DNA from: Neurospora tetraspora | Taxonomy: Eukaryota; Ascomycota; Sordariomycetes; Sordariales; Sordariaceae | Assembly (NCBI RefSeq): GCF_033439725.1 | Contig: NW_026944383.1 | Coordinates: 6,820,001 to 6,884,000 of the forward strand | Reading direction: 5' to 3' | DNA length: 64,000 nt | Shown: piece by piece, positions 20,758-34,058 of the stretch | How the letters are laid out: every line of letters begins with the position of its first letter | Numbering within the stretch: the stretch's first letter is position 1 | Notes under the pieces: model-generated | Databases searched by the model: none | Told to the model about the DNA's origin: nothing | What the model saw: only the letters and a program-made list of their open reading frames with translations | Position numbers and translations under genes: made by a program

Positions 20758-21505
20758 ATGGCTTCAATACTCGAGGTGAGCTTACCTTCCTTTTGATATT
20801 TGCAACCCAAACCAGCAAACATAACTAACGACTTAGCAGGCCCTCCAACCCCACCCAGAAGACCGTCTCCACCTCCGTCTTCACCGAGCCCGCTCCGTTA
20901 TTCTCACCAGTCAAGAGTATGTTTAACCTTCTACCCACCCTTATTAACCTGCTACCCACCATTTCCTATCGGCCAGTCCCTTAGGGGTATTAACATGATG
21001 TCCCAGACTAGTAGAAATACGCGCCTCCCAACGAACCTTCGAAGGCGCCTACATGCGCACCGCCCTGTCACAATTCTCCTTTGCGCTGATCATCCTCAGG
21101 ATCTTCACCTCGGAATTCTACCCCATCGGCGCCCTTTTCGCCGTGCACGGAGCCGCGGTCATGTTGGTGGCGATATATCGGCGGTATGAAGGGAATCGAC
21201 AGTTTTTTGATCAGGAGGTTGAGGAGGACTTGGAGGATGGGGATGAGGGTGACCGAATCGGAGTGGGGAGTGGGACTGGGACTGCTTATGGTGGGCTGGG
21301 GACAACAGGGGGTGACGGCAATGGGATGGGGGTTGTTGGGATGGGAGGGTCGGGAACGGGAGGACAGCGGCTGGAAAGGAGAAAGACGGTGGTAGTGGTC
21401 AAGAAAAAGTTTAGGACCAGCGCGAATAGTGTGGCGTTGTTGACGGTGTTGAGTTTTGCCGCGTATGTGGCGTTGATGGTGTTGTTGTGGGATTTGAGTC
21501 GGTAG
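20758..21505 (+). CDS. DUF202 (YidH-type) small membrane protein, three exons
   Basis: Exons 20758-20775, 20840-20916 and 21007-21505 give 197 residues. DUF202 proteins are small membrane proteins of unclear role, related to the VTC-associated membrane domain. The DUF202 core begins RASQRTFEGAYMRTALSQFS, with hydrophobic segments at FALIILRIFTSEFYPIGALF, FAVHGAAVMLVAIYRRYEG and, after a Gly-rich acidic loop (about 60 residues), SVALLTVLSFAAYVALMVLL. The first exon is only six codons (MASILE), followed by a GTGAGC donor, a CTAAC branch site and GCAG. Intron 2 ends CCCAG. The Gly-rich insert between the second and third membrane segments is unusually long. Confidence 0.82.
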
Positions 21506-22856
21506 GTTGGATTAGGCTATGAATGTTGGAGAAGCTTTCGTTGGGATCACTTGATTTTTTCCTTGTGTCTCGCGAGCGATATCAAGCAAGTACATATAGC
21601 ATTTACATGGCAACTCCCGTATTAAGCAAGAGTCAATGGTTACCTTTCCGCGTGGCCATCTAGCGAGCAAGTCTAAAATATGAAGCAAGTCTGTTATATA
21701 TTGACTTCCAGGAAAAAATCTTAAGCACAAACCTACAAGAGCGATGAAGAAAAGCCGTTTGAATGCTCGTTAACGTGTCGAACCGAAACATAGATAAGGA
21801 CAAAGCAAGAAGAAAAAGGGCAGCATGAACGTTATAAAGCAAAGCAAAGCACAAAAACACATGTAAACCAACAATGAATCCAGCTATAATCCGTGTACGC
21901 AAATTTTGTTTCCCGTCCCAGTCGCTGATCATGACATGAAAAAAGAAGTTTACCGCCCTGTTAGTTTTACCGCAAGACAGAGAGAAGAAAAAAGAAAAAG
22001 AAAAATACAAAACTAAAGTCCTGAAGAAAAGGAGAGAAATATCATCTAAGTGACAAACAGGCAAGACGCCAATGGCAACGTCACCACGTGGGTAGCGCAT
22101 CAACAAATCGCTACTCTTCTTCTCTCCACCCCTATGCCTTCAAGCCGTCCGAGCCGTTCCGTGTGCCCATTCCGTCCCGCTCCCGTGTGAAAAATTCCCC
22201 GAGAACCATGGTTGGGTTTGAACCAGTGGCAGAAATCCATCAAGCGTCTTAAAAGACTCGTGGTATCCGAGAATGTTGACCAATCTTTGTTATCTCTCCC
22301 CTTCCTCCTCCATACCGTCTCTCAAGCCCACTTCAATTCGACAATGGTGGCCTCCTTGACGGTTGTATTGGCCAAAGACTCGATCTCGTCTTGAGAAGAG
22401 TGGGTAACCTTGTAAGATATCATCACGCTCCAACCCGTCTCATGTGATGTATCCCGTGCCGCAACAACCCCGTTCGATCTTACTGGGTGTCCGGCTTCCC
22501 GATTCTCTCTCTTGCATCAAGGAGGTCTGGGTGACGAGCAGTTTGATTAGCTGGGTTGATTTTGGGGATTTGTCCGTTGCCACTCCGAGAACCATCTTCG
22601 ACCGAGCCGCATTCTCTTCTGCGAACCGCCCTTTTCGCCCTCAAGGGTAATGGCGAATATCACGAATTTGGTTGCCATGAAATCCAGGTTTTTCAAAAGC
22701 ATGGAATTCGATGGCCACCAACACGGTGTCTAGCGGCCAGGTCCATCCATGCTTAAACTCAAATCCGATTCGAATTCCCCAATTGCATCGACTTCCCGCC
22801 ATCCGTACTTAAACATGCCGAGGCCCAAATGAGCCTGCTCAGGTGGAACCAAGCCC
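21506..22856. other. Convergent 3' region, DUF202 gene and Zn2Cys6 gene
   Basis: 1.35 kb without a recognised gene. 21700-22100 is A-rich on the plus strand. Frames in 22200-22756 are short, overlap on both strands and have no protein-like character; part may be the long 3' UTR of the minus-strand regulator. Confidence 0.4.
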
Positions 22857-24310
22857 CTATATCCCATGGCCCTGCTGGTTTCCCCCTTCTCCATACCAAG
22901 CCGAATAGCCCTCAGCAGGCTTGGAGTACTGGTAAGGTTGCTGCCACGACGCATAACCCGCCGGGGGAACAGCTCCAGCAGAGATAGCCGAATGGGGATC
23001 CTGACTTGTTCCCGAGACGGTATCAATTCCAGGGATGGTAGTGGCGATCGGGGAAGGATAGATATCGCTGGACATGGCAGACGACTTGCGATCGTACGGG
23101 CGACCGCCACCGCCCATTTGTGAGGCCGGGGGATATTGCTGGCTGGCCATGCCCTCGCCGCCACCGCCAAAAGACATGGAGCGGGAGGAAGGGGCAGGGT
23201 AACCGGATGATGACCACGCTAGCTCATCCCGCGAGGACTCGGAGCCCATGGATGCTGCTGACCAAGTGGCGGATTGGGGAGCGTGAGGCGTGTAGGGGGA
23301 AAATGCGGGGGTGATGGGGGATTCACTCGTGTAGGATCTCCAGTTCGGGTTTATGTCGCTCGGTTTGGACGTATTCGGACCGGCGTCAGGGGACATCCAG
23401 TTGGCCATGCCGTGCTGTCCATATTCGTAGGATCTAGTGCTTGTGGCACTTGGGGGAACTGTAAACTTGTCAGTAAGATCCACCCTATGTCTCTTTGGTT
23501 TTTGACCTACTCTTGGAATCTGGGGTGTAATCTTCTGTACCCGAAGGCCTCATGGGGGGTGGCATGTTCGTGATTGATGCTAGTGACAAATGCGGATAGT
23601 TGGAATGACCGTGAACTTCTGAGGGGACCCCGCTCTGCATCGCCGGTGATGAAGATGTGGACGTGATCTTAGGTCCGGTGGAAGACCTTTGTACCGACTT
23701 TTGTCGGGTTTCTTGCGGGGGTTGTTGATCTACTGGGTAGAAGCTGCATTCTTTCTTCAGGCGAATGCAGTTGACACATCGAGCCTGTACGTCGTTCTGG
23801 GACGGGATGCACCTAATCTTCCTGCGACGGCAATGTCCTGCATTTACGGTCAGTACAAACGTAAGAGAGTTACTTTGGTCTTGACTAGAACTTACCGCAT
23901 GCAACAGATGTTCGATGATATCCTAGTTTGTTCCTCCTTTTCTCTCCTGAAAGAATACCTTGGTCAGGCGTTGTTGGGTCTCGCGGTGTGGGCGGCGGTT
24001 GACTTGTTTGCGATGCAGACATTGAACGCTTCGGCTTCGTCGCGAACGGGTAAGAGTCCGATCGATCTCTGCCCGTCTCTGGGCTGTGCCTAAGGTCCAT
24101 TCCTGAGGACCCTGGAGGCGGAACGGAATAAGGCATGTACCCGGAATGCTGGATATCCATATCTGTGCCGTTCTGGGGCGGTGGCGGAGGATACTGAAAT
24201 GACATTATGTCTGTCATGGGCACTGACGAGACGGCAGGATATATAGCGGAGTTGCCAGATAGCCAGCTTTCGACTTTGGATTTGATAAGGGGCGAATGGG
24301 CGGTTGCCAT
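22857..24310 (-). CDS. Zn(II)2Cys6 fungal-type transcription factor, three exons
   Basis: Exons (minus) 24310-23896, 23837-23511 and 23458-22857 give 447 residues. The DNA-binding motif is complete and canonical: Cys 138, 141, 148, 159, 162 and 169 (spacing 2-6-10-2-6), in GYHRTSVACGHCRRRKIRC…CVNCIRLKKEC. Intron 1 (58 nt) interrupts the codon right after the first Cys, within the zinc cluster. The N-terminal 120 residues are Pro/Ser-rich with PPPTPRDPTTP just before the cluster; the C-terminus is Gly/Ser/Tyr-rich (PPAGYASWQQPYQYSKPAEG). There is no separate fungal-specific middle homology domain. I recognise the architecture but not a studied ortholog. More than 10 kb of upstream DNA contains no protein gene, which may mean a long regulatory region or leader. 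Confidence 0.87.
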
Positions 24311-27300
24311 CAAACGATCCTGCTCTGAGTCGTTCTACTAGCTGGACAGGGGACTTCTGGGTTGCCGCACGTTTCAGCACCAAATAACGAGAGATGGCGG
24401 GAAGCGGGTAATGACCGGAATTGCGGGTGTAGTGGTCAATCGTGACCGAGTGTCCGAATACCGTGGTTCTTCAGTGATCGGTGCTGATTCTCCGCGTCTG
24501 GGGTATCTATGTGCAAAGGCCTTGAGGAATGTGGTTAGCGGGTGGTCTGAGATGCCGAAATCTGGGATATGGGTCAAAGCCAGTGGGAAGAGATAACTAT
24601 AAACTAATTTGGGTACCAAATATGTGAAGGGGAAGTGTAAGAAGTACCTCTACGAATGATCAGAAGTACATGAACCGGAGAACAGGTAGCGAGTAGGCGG
24701 GCCAATGAGGATGGCAAATAACTTGGGATTTGCGACAGCCGGGATAAGAGGACCAGAGCAATATGAGCGGCGTTGGACACACCCCTTTTTCTGGTTCTGG
24801 TTGGGCTGAAGAGCAGTGGCAGCGGCAACTCCCTGAGAGATGCTGATGCAAGGTGTTGACGCAGCAACAAGGAGTTGGGCTATGTTCGATGTTGAATATG
24901 GCTACCTATAGCAAGATATGAGCTAGTGCCAACGGAAGTGGAAGCATATCAGTGATCTGATGGGTCTGCCTACCTTTAGGTATACTAGGGGAATGCGGGT
25001 AGTATCTGGGGAAGCCGGCGCCTGCTGACTGCAGTTTAAGGAGTCTTTCTACCGTGCTCAAATGCACAAGCGAGGAGATGCTTGATCTGAAACCGGAGCC
25101 CCAAGATTTCGCGTAGGTCGCGTTGAGGGCTACACAGCCCTGTTTTGATAGCCTATGTATATCGTTAAGATATATTTATGTACTGGCCAAAATAGGGTCA
25201 ATAGCCAAGGCAACAGGTTCCGCCGCTGCTGTTTTTGGACGTTTCCCAACAGCTGGCGTTGGATGTTGTTTGGGAAGTTGTAATTCCGCGCTTCCAGGTA
25301 TTAGCAGAGTCGAAGTAAGGACTACTAGCCGCAAGTATGGTGTACGAGCGTATAGTGCTTGTGCGTTGAGATACTGCAGTCGATGATGCCCGGTTGCAAC
25401 TTGCAAGGGGGAAATGGTCGAACCCGGCTGGGTGGGTGAGGGTTCCGGCAGGCTATGAGACGTCGGCCACTTGCATATGTCAAAGGAGCCGCGCCAAGTT
25501 GAGAGATACTGGGATCCAGTCAGGTTCGTCGGCTAATCTGGTGTTGACTGTACAAGTGATATCGCAGTGGTGGTCAAGAAGTACTCGAAAAGCTCGGGCG
25601 TAACTCAGCTTCTACGCCACACAACAATGCTGGTTGCAGATATGATGGTAGGTCGGGGTAAGCGACAGTCGGTATAGAGATGAAATTGCTGATATGCCAG
25701 AGGATCGAGGATCGACAAGCCCTGGCAGGCGGTTTCAAAGGTCGGATACAGCCGTGATTGGAAGATTAGAGGTGGTGTTGTGGTCTTTACGCTCTGCGCT
25801 TTCCTTTCTTTTTCTGACTTTGCTTCGTGGTTTTTGCCCGACTGCGGCGGCTGTTGCGATTTTAATTTGTAAGACTTTTGCAGCGAATGAGCTCTCCGTC
25901 CCAGATGTTGCTCAAGAAAAGCCGTCCCAGGTTGAACGCTTATGGTTGAGTGCTAAGCAAGTGGTTGTTGAGGCTGGTGCTCGTCACAATAGCTCAAATG
26001 TCTGGGGTCGTCATAGGTCCGAGTGAATGTAAGTAAGGTTTGGAAGGCAGGCGGGTCTTGGGGGAGAAAAAAAGAGGGACCTGTCTCGAGATGAAATGAA
26101 ACGACCGCGCGTTGCCCAGGTGAAGTAATGCAACTTAATGCATCGAGATTGAATGGAGAATGAGGGAGTGTTGGGATGAAAAGAACAAGGCAACGTCCGC
26201 CTAAACCTCAAAGTGGAATATGATGCAAGAAGGAGTGGCGAGACTGGGCAAAGAGACGACGCACAAGGGCAAAAGGACAGAAAGGTCACATCAATTAAGG
26301 GCCGTGAGATATATTAAAGGCTCTTGTCCTTTTCCCAAATCTCTTTATTCCCTCGAACCCCTCCGATCCTTGCACAGTCACTTTGCCACTGGCAACGTAA
26401 GAGGAAATGGGCAAGGAAAAGTGCACTGCACTGCGAGTGTGAATGCTGTTGGGGCCGGAGCATGCCAGACAATGAAGCACCCGGACATGGAAGGAACCCA
26501 AAAATGGCTCTAGGCAATCACAAGCCAAGGGCAGAGAACGAGGAAGCAGCCCGAAGCTTGTATCCTCAACGGTTTCAACGGCATGTTCCAGCGAAAAATT
26601 CGGGTGCTCGGTCAACTCGACATGCCTGTGACCTTGATGTTAGTTACTGTTAGCTTTCCGTGTCATGAAGCAAAAACAAATTGAAGGAATCGTCAGTCAG
26701 TCTAGACCTACGGGTCTTCCCACCCCAGGTCCTCACATGACGGCGGATGGGATGCTCTCTCGAAAGCGGACTAAACCACAATAGTTACCTCGGAACGACG
26801 GAGGCTGCCATAGTCTTTGCCCACTTCCCTTTGACCAGTGCTAAAGGCTGAAACACCACACTCAACCCCCCTGATCAGCCATCGGGCTTTTCGGAAGGAA
26901 AACTCTATTTCCTTCCATTGCTTCCACCACTAGCTTGATTAACCGACCTGGACTTCCTAGACTCCGGTTATGTTTCGAGGGATGCAGCACCTCTATCGAG
27001 CGCCAATGGTACGCTGCACTCAACGTCGATGCCACGTTGGTGGACTCATCGATGTTTGGCAACGAGTTTGTATATGCACGAGGTACCTTTTCCATGGTCG
27101 ACAGCCATCCCTTAATATCACTCTTGTACCCCTGCACGCGCATATGAGTACCTGTGCGCACCTGCCCGGACTGCAAGGTACCTGAACATTCAAGCTTGGT
27201 ACTTGGTGTCTCAGGCACAGTAGAAGATGCGTGGTCGGATATACTTGGCTAGACCCCTTTCCTGCGTATATCGCTGGAATGATTTTGACCAAGCGTTGCC

Positions 27301-28378
27301 TTATGCCCCTCCCTCCACTCATCGAAGCTTCTTTGTTGCCACTAGGCCCGGCCCAAAGAAGACGCTGAGATGACATGCATACCTAGGATGCTTTAGTGAA
27401 GCCTTGTACCCTTGTTGACCGCAGTCAGGATCATGCGCGAAAGAGTGGCATCCGGCGAAAAGGGTAGGGTCCCCCGTGAACAGGATCGGATCTTGGAGTC
27501 CTCAGATTTCGACATGGAAGCTGATCATCTGGGGAAAGCCTGTGATGCTGTGTCGGTGTCGTTAGTCCTCATAACGAGACCCAGATAAGGTTCAGCAAAG
27601 AAAGAGAGCCTGCGGATAGTGGCCACGAGCGTTTCGTAGTGAATGTCTGCGCGAGACCTGCGTGTGTGGGAGCCTGACCTCGGTCCTTTGTTCAACAGTC
27701 AGAGTAGCCATGAGGACATTGTCCTTGAAGGTTATCGTGGACTTTTTGTCAAAGAATGCGCCCCTGCCAGGCTCAAAAAGCCCGCTTATCCCTGGCAATA
27801 AATGTCAAGGATCACATATCTGTGGACTTCTATGATAGGTTCAGGACTGTCTGAGCCCTGGGATCATTCCCGTTTGGAGTCAAGCGTCTCGTAAGCCACA
27901 CCACTTGTAAAGATGCCAAGAATGCGTAACCCCCCCTGTCCGCCATGTTGCAGTTGGAGCTGTCCTACGTTTGGGAACAGATTGTTCAATTCTTCCACTA
28001 GTCAGCCAAAGCGTCATGCTTGTGGCTTTTGTAAATCGTCGACTTGCACCCGTCTCGTATTATGCTGAGGTTCTTTTGCGCCGGGACAGATATCAGTCTG
28101 GTCATTCCTGTCTGGAAGGGACACGATCCGCCGGGGAGATGTCATGCTGCCCCGGATTACCTATCAGGGCTTGTTGACCCTTAGCAACGTGGCAGATGCG
28201 AGTCCTGGTGTGTTAACATGGACACTCTGATGCGGACTTCTGAACTGAATGTAAGCAACAGACGAGTAACTTACCATGGTACCTGATGCGTTTCTGCAAT
28301 TAGTACTTTCATGCATGTCTCTTTTAGCCCGGGCCAGCCTGTTAACGAGTGTCATACAGGTCGTTACCGTACCTTGCA
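24311..28378. other. Gene-poor region upstream of the Zn2Cys6 regulator
   Basis: Four kilobases of normal GC content with only short, overlapping frames on both strands; I find none with family-like sequence. It is not RIP-like. It may hold the long 5' UTR and promoter of the minus-strand regulator or noncoding transcripts. A short candidate minus-strand splice pair (GTAAGT at about 28274, TTCAG about 36 nt further) is too close together to be trusted. Confidence 0.4.
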
Positions 28379-29518
28379 TCAGCTAGTTGAAAGGTTCTCG
28401 GAAACATTTTGTGTCTGTCGTAGCAACAGTATGGGGCCTGATATTCGGAAGAGACGATGATATTGGCCAATCTCGCAGCTTTCCAGGATTGCTCTCGGTC
28501 TCTCTTCTTTCATGAACCGGTTGCTCCAGCTGCAGTGCGACACAGGACTGTAGTTGCGATATTGGCCATTTGGCACTTGCGCAGTGATATGGCAGATGCT
28601 GCTATCGCTGAATAACACTCAAGCTGGTAAAATGCCGGCTAGTATATAGCGCTGCTGGGTCGCATTGAGAGCCATGGAAGCCTCCCTGCGATCATGTAAC
28701 GCTGCAAGGGCCGCATCCCCGAGAGGGTCGTCTTGATGGACGACTTGGGGACAGGCTTGCGAGGTTGGAGTTTTTCGGACCAGGCCTGGAAGCTGTTGTT
28801 GCTGAGCAAGCGGGTGTGGTCTACATAGTATATCGTCAGAGGCTTGGGCTAAGAGACCGGTGAGCGACATCACGCTATCTTTCAAGCAGAGTCCATGACT
28901 TGGGCAGTAATGCTTAACTCAACGGTCAGCATACCCGATCACAATCCTAGCCTGTCGGTCTGTGTAACAAGCTTTTGCATCCTGGAAAACCCGTCAACCA
29001 ACGGTCTCAACAAAGAGATATGTCGATTCTTGATAAGGGTGCCAGACAGTGTCAGGACGGGGGAGATGGAAGCCCAAACTCAATACTAACCTTTCACTAC
29101 CTCTAGGTATCTGGGAATGTTTCTGTTCGACATCGATGTGGGAATATGGATCAGCCCAGATCTCTCGATACAAGCGCGCTTGCAAGCAGTGTGTCGATGG
29201 GATCGCCGCCAAGGGTCCGATTGACAGCCAATCATCCAAGTCTCGGTCGAGAACAATGGCTGCTTGGATGTGCTTGGTTAGATGACGTGCGAAAAAGGGC
29301 CGGTCTGAGTGTCGTCCAGTGCAGCTCAACCGGACAGCCGCCCATGTTCTATTGCCAGGATTCGTGATAGTGGTGACGATTCCGGACAATGCTGCCGAGC
29401 ATGTACAGTTGAAGCGATCGATGATTTCACTGTTCATACAGGCGATTGAAGGATGGACTGAAGAGAGAAATTTTCGCATACACAGTAGTTGAAGTGAAGT
29501 CGGCAACTGCCTGGTCAC
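28379..29518 (-). pseudogene. Decayed minus-strand coding sequence, possibly a fungal-specific transcription factor relic
   Basis: Three successive minus-strand open stretches (29518-28994, 28885-28619, 28618-28379) are all in the same frame, separated by only a few stop codons (TGA at about 28994, 28934 and 28619). About 380 codons with three internal stops is far fewer than random DNA of this composition would give, so the sequence probably descends from a gene. The text VLDRDLDDWL…LQARLYREI…RLVLSLGFH resembles the middle homology region of fungal Zn2Cys6 regulators, but this is my recollection of a pattern, not a database match. An alternative is a real gene with introns at the stops; I could not find splice sites that work. 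Confidence 0.35.
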
Positions 29519-32500
29519 GGTGTTCCTGCTGGCTCAGTGCAGTCAGTGCCTGCCGCCGGCAAAGCACGTTCCCAGCTGCAGGAAAAGAAACGAAAGGCCA
29601 ACATCGGATAAGAGGTACCTGTGCACTCATTTAAGGTGCAGAGGTACCTTAAGATGGAGATCGCTTGGACGTCCTGCTTGGTTGTCTTTGCACCTGCCCT
29701 GTGCGATATCTCAAACTCACTCCGGCCCGAATCGGACGTGGAATGGACGACCACTCTTTCCCTCCCTGGTTTCTCTCGACAATTTCCCCTCATCTCTCTT
29801 TTAAAATTTTCACACAGCAGTGGCTAAAGAGGTAGGTGCTCCTGCCTCAGGGAATCAAGACCGCCACGCCACCCCGACAGGCGACAGCTAAGAGCGCGAA
29901 TGAATTGGATTGCGGTGTGACGCAATGTCGATGGTGAAGTCTGGGACTCGATGTGGGGTGACACCCAACGAGGACACTCAACTCTCACCCCTCGACATAA
30001 TTTCTACTGGCTAAATCAGCTGTCGCTTCAGTATCTTACGTTGGAAACGATCGGGCATCTCTGCAATGCGGGTATCAGTTCTGTCGAAAGGAAATGTACG
30101 CCACCAAGACTTTCGGGTTACTAGCGACGTCCTCCACTCCGACGACAACTGGGTCCGAACCTCATCACATTGAGCGGGACATGCGATTTTCATTCCATTA
30201 CCTGACCACTTGGCGATGCCCCGTGTCATAGAACCTTGCACAGCTCTATACCTACTAGTGTTTGGTCTTTGGCTGATATCAAGACACATGTTGATTAGTA
30301 ACCTCGCACCTTCAAGGACACAGTCAACATGCACACACGATTGACTAGGTATACCCTCGTATGCTGGGCGAACTCGACATGGCCGGCAAGACAGTGAGAC
30401 AACCAAGAGGCTTGATTCTACGAGACACATCTAGATACATACACGTCCACATCAGCACCACAGCAGGCGACAGGTAACCCACCGAGCCCTCCCGCAAAAC
30501 GCGACCCTGCAACGGCTACCGTGACGCTACACGGCCTGTTCCGCTCAGCCCTAGCTGTCCCGATGACCTCGAGGGCGGCACGCTTAGGTTTGTCCACTTG
30601 CCGCTGCGGCTGGCTGCCAGCTCCGGTATTTCCAAGCATTAGACGCTCTTGCGCGCTTGTGGCCGTTAGAAAAATGTAACAAGCCTCGCTAATGGTGACG
30701 AAACCTCCAGGACTTGATGTTGGCGATATCTCTTCACCAAAGCACCATCAACCACCTCCGGCTGTGCTCGCACCTCGCAAACCAAAATCCGCGCAGAAAC
30801 CTGACCATCTATCCACTCACTTTGGTCCTTGAGCACTTGAGCGGGTTTCCTGCACGGCCATACAAGCGCTTTAATATCGTCGGATCTTCGGTTCACCTTC
30901 CTCGAGCGTGTGGCAGACGAGCCTTGGCAATGACAAGGGTTCGCTGACGACTCTATCGAGTATGTTTTCCTCTCGGTTTCTTCCTCGCACATTATCCAGT
31001 AACCGGCAATCAAGCACTGCATTTCCGATCAAGCGATCTTTCTACAGTCCAGATCCCAGCAATACACTTTCCATTATACATCTCGTAACCATTCAGCTAC
31101 ATGTGTCAAGCTACGGTCATGTCCGGCGTCGTCCTGGTTTAATTACACTACATTGTCACTGGAACAACGATACTAATACATTTTCCCTTTAGCCAAAATA
31201 CCCTGATACGTGCTTGCGGCCATACAACTCCATGGCGATTAGGCCATAGACGGCCTCTGCAAAGCCGGTGGACGGTCCGCCTAACATCGCGGGCATTGAC
31301 TTATTGCAGGTCAATATCTTCTTTGATCTACCTTTGCGCTGACGATGGTCGCCGTTCCGGCAGCAAATGCCAAAGCTTGTTTTCTTGCGTCACGAGGAGC
31401 ATACTTGGCGCATTTCGAAAACATTACCACCGCACAAACCTCTTTCCGAGCTAGTCCGAGCTAGTATGCTGCTGATACCGATGGCGCGACAACCCCCGGG
31501 GCTTGTTTGACACTATCCGAAGCTTTGCAGAACGAAGGGCGAGAGTGTTGGAGCTTCTTCTCCATCGACTTTCATTCCACAGCCCTACATCCTGAAACTG
31601 TTGTTCTGGAATCCTTCCCTTTTTGTCGACAATTCGTCCTACGATTGCAGCAGAGTTAACGGGACTTCCGGCGAAAACAGCGAACTAACAAACCGCTTCC
31701 ACTTGCTTCCAACTTGTTACATCGCATGTTGCCATCGCATCTCCTGGGCCATTAGATGAAACGCTATCTGCTCTGGAAGCTGTCCCTGACTTACAATGTA
31801 GTCCTGTCGAAGGAAACAACAAAAGAAGAGGCACCAAGATGACAGTCTAACACAGTACCTTACGAGCCGACTACCATCTGTATCACTGCACTGTATCTAT
31901 GTGCGATAATCTGGCTATTATGGGATACGTTGCAGAGCCGGCATAAGTTGTGGCTCCTAGAAAGGAAAGATGATGACCGAATGGGTGAGAACCACAAGAA
32001 GGAGGTCCAATCAATCTACTGCTTTGAGTAGTTTTGACGACGATAGAGCTAACATACACGAGATAGTGGCCACATCTGAACGCCTCATCATTCAACAACT
32101 ACAGAAACCGTAACCAGGCAAGCCAGGCTCCTGCCTCTCTCGGTCCCGAATTCTCTTTTGGCTGTTCTGCAGTCTTTAACCAACAACAGATGCGTAATAC
32201 CGGGGCAAACACATTCCTGAGAACCCTTGAAGAACTTGCGAACTTGCGAATGGGATCATAGACTCTCTCTCCATCGCAGCATTTCATGCGGACCACAATT
32301 CACCATGACCGGTCTTTGCAACTGGTCCATGAAAGATTATTGTTTTCGCCATGCCCCCTTGTTGCTGTAGACTTTGCTCTGACAACACCAGCACTCATCT
32401 ACCTCATACGTGTCTGCTTCTTCTCCGTTTTCGCCCATAATCCATAGTAAGCATTCTTTTCGATGCTCTTGATGTTAACAAAAGCAAGGGAGATTCCGGT

Positions 32501-33984
32501 CGAAGCTGCCTGGCTGCAATAAAAGACCCCTTTTATGTCATGCATGACGCCAGACCAGACAAGACGTTTCGACAAAGCTTCCCTTGCTCACTGGAAAACA
32601 ACCCCTTCCTTGCTTGGCATGCAGATGTCAGGTACCTGTCCAGGGCGACTACCGTTGTCCTTGCCGTCAGCCCCCCTTGCCTGGATGATGGGATGTTGGT
32701 GACAGAACGACTTGTCACATTTTTGCCCTTTCTTTTTTCTGCTTGTAGTGGTTTACGGTTGGCAGATCCTCCCAACACCCAAACATCTCCCAAACGCGAT
32801 CGAAAAAAAACGTCGAAAAGATCTCCGTACTCCGCAAAAAGAAACGAACCGGTCAAGAACCATTAAGGAAAGGTTACCCTACCCCTACCTAACCCTACAA
32901 TGTGATGCTGCGGGTAGCCGGTCCGGGGTTTGGCATCTTCCACTCCCAACAGAGAATCTACCATTTGTTCATGTAATGTACGATTTCGCACCCCCGTTCC
33001 TCCTCCCTTTCCTTTTCCCTTCTTGCGCTCGATTCGATCCAGCACTACGTATTAGCAGCCGAAGGAAGAAGTCCGTTGGACCTCCTCGACTGCGATGGAT
33101 GCTATCGACATCGGCCAGTACACAGATCAGAGACCCCAGACAAAAGCTTGTTGCTTCCATGCCCTGCTCTACCCTGCCTAGTCGATTTTGACACTCACCG
33201 AAAAGCCAACAAGACACGGTGCTGGGTGATTACGATGTTTGCACGTATGCATCACCCTAGGCAGAACATTACTATTACTGGAGTGAGTTGAAACAACAAG
33301 GAAGATCGTGAACATCGATTCTACATCCGGTAAACGATTACGATGATGAGTAACACACAGCCATGTCGCGGACAGTTGAATGTGTCCGCTTGGGTCCCAA
33401 CGAGGAAGAACAAAGGGAGAAATAGGCAAGAAGAGGAACACGAATACCGGGTCTTGCGCTAGCGACGGCGGTGATGCGATGATGATGGTGGTTCATTTCA
33501 TTGGGGAAAGCGCGTTGGACGTGTAATATATCGTGCATCGCAAAGCTCAAAATTTCAGTGCGAAAACGCCGGTCTCCAACGTAGCAGTCATTGCGGGTCC
33601 TGGACTTTCAGAAGCTGTCAAATGTAAAGTTTTTGTATAGAAAGGTGTGTGCCTATAGGACTAGAGTGTGTCTGGCTGGATTTTCTGGTTTTTTTTTTTT
33701 TTTTTTTTTGATCTTTTCCTTGCTATTACCGGTGGTCGGACCAGCTCATGCCTAGGTAGGTATGGTGGTGCGAAATAAGCAACGAGTCATACGAACGGTG
33801 AACATCGCTTCGTGAACCACATCCCGTCGGTTTGGGCTGTCGATGATCTAATAATCGCAGAGTGTTCACGACGGCAAGAGATCTATCTTGTGTTTCTATC
33901 CTTCGTTCCATGCAATTAACGCCGGTGGGTCCATATCCAGCGTAGCAATATAAGGCATGGATCAGAGCGCTGAAAACAACAACT
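29519..33984. other. Gene-poor region between the decayed frame and tRNA-Val
   Basis: 4.5 kb with no gene I can support. The minus frame at 30011-30430 (139 codons) is in register with the decayed frame downstream and could be an older part of it. Near 33690-33709 is a run of 20 T. The plus frame 32712-33191 has no protein-like features. Confidence 0.4.
33690..33709 (+). repeat. T20 homopolymer
   Basis: Uninterrupted run of 20 T about 280 bases upstream of tRNA-Val. Possibly the decayed tail of a retroposed sequence or slippage product; no matching element is visible beside it. Confidence 0.7.
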
Positions 33985-34058
33985 GGTCCGATGGTGTAGT
34001 TGGTTATCACGTCAGTCTAACACACTGAAGGTCCCCAGATCGAGCCTGGGTCGGATCA
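33985..34058 (+). tRNA. tRNA-Val (anticodon AAC)
   Basis: The full cloverleaf can be drawn: acceptor GGTCCGA with TCGGATC, D-arm GTGT…ATCAC, anticodon stem TCAGT/ACTGA around loop CTAACAC (anticodon AAC at 34019-34021), variable AGGTC, T-arm CCCAG ATCGAGC CTGGG, discriminator A at 34058. No intron. It is followed by T-rich sequence (from about 34069) that can end Pol III transcription. Confidence 0.93.
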
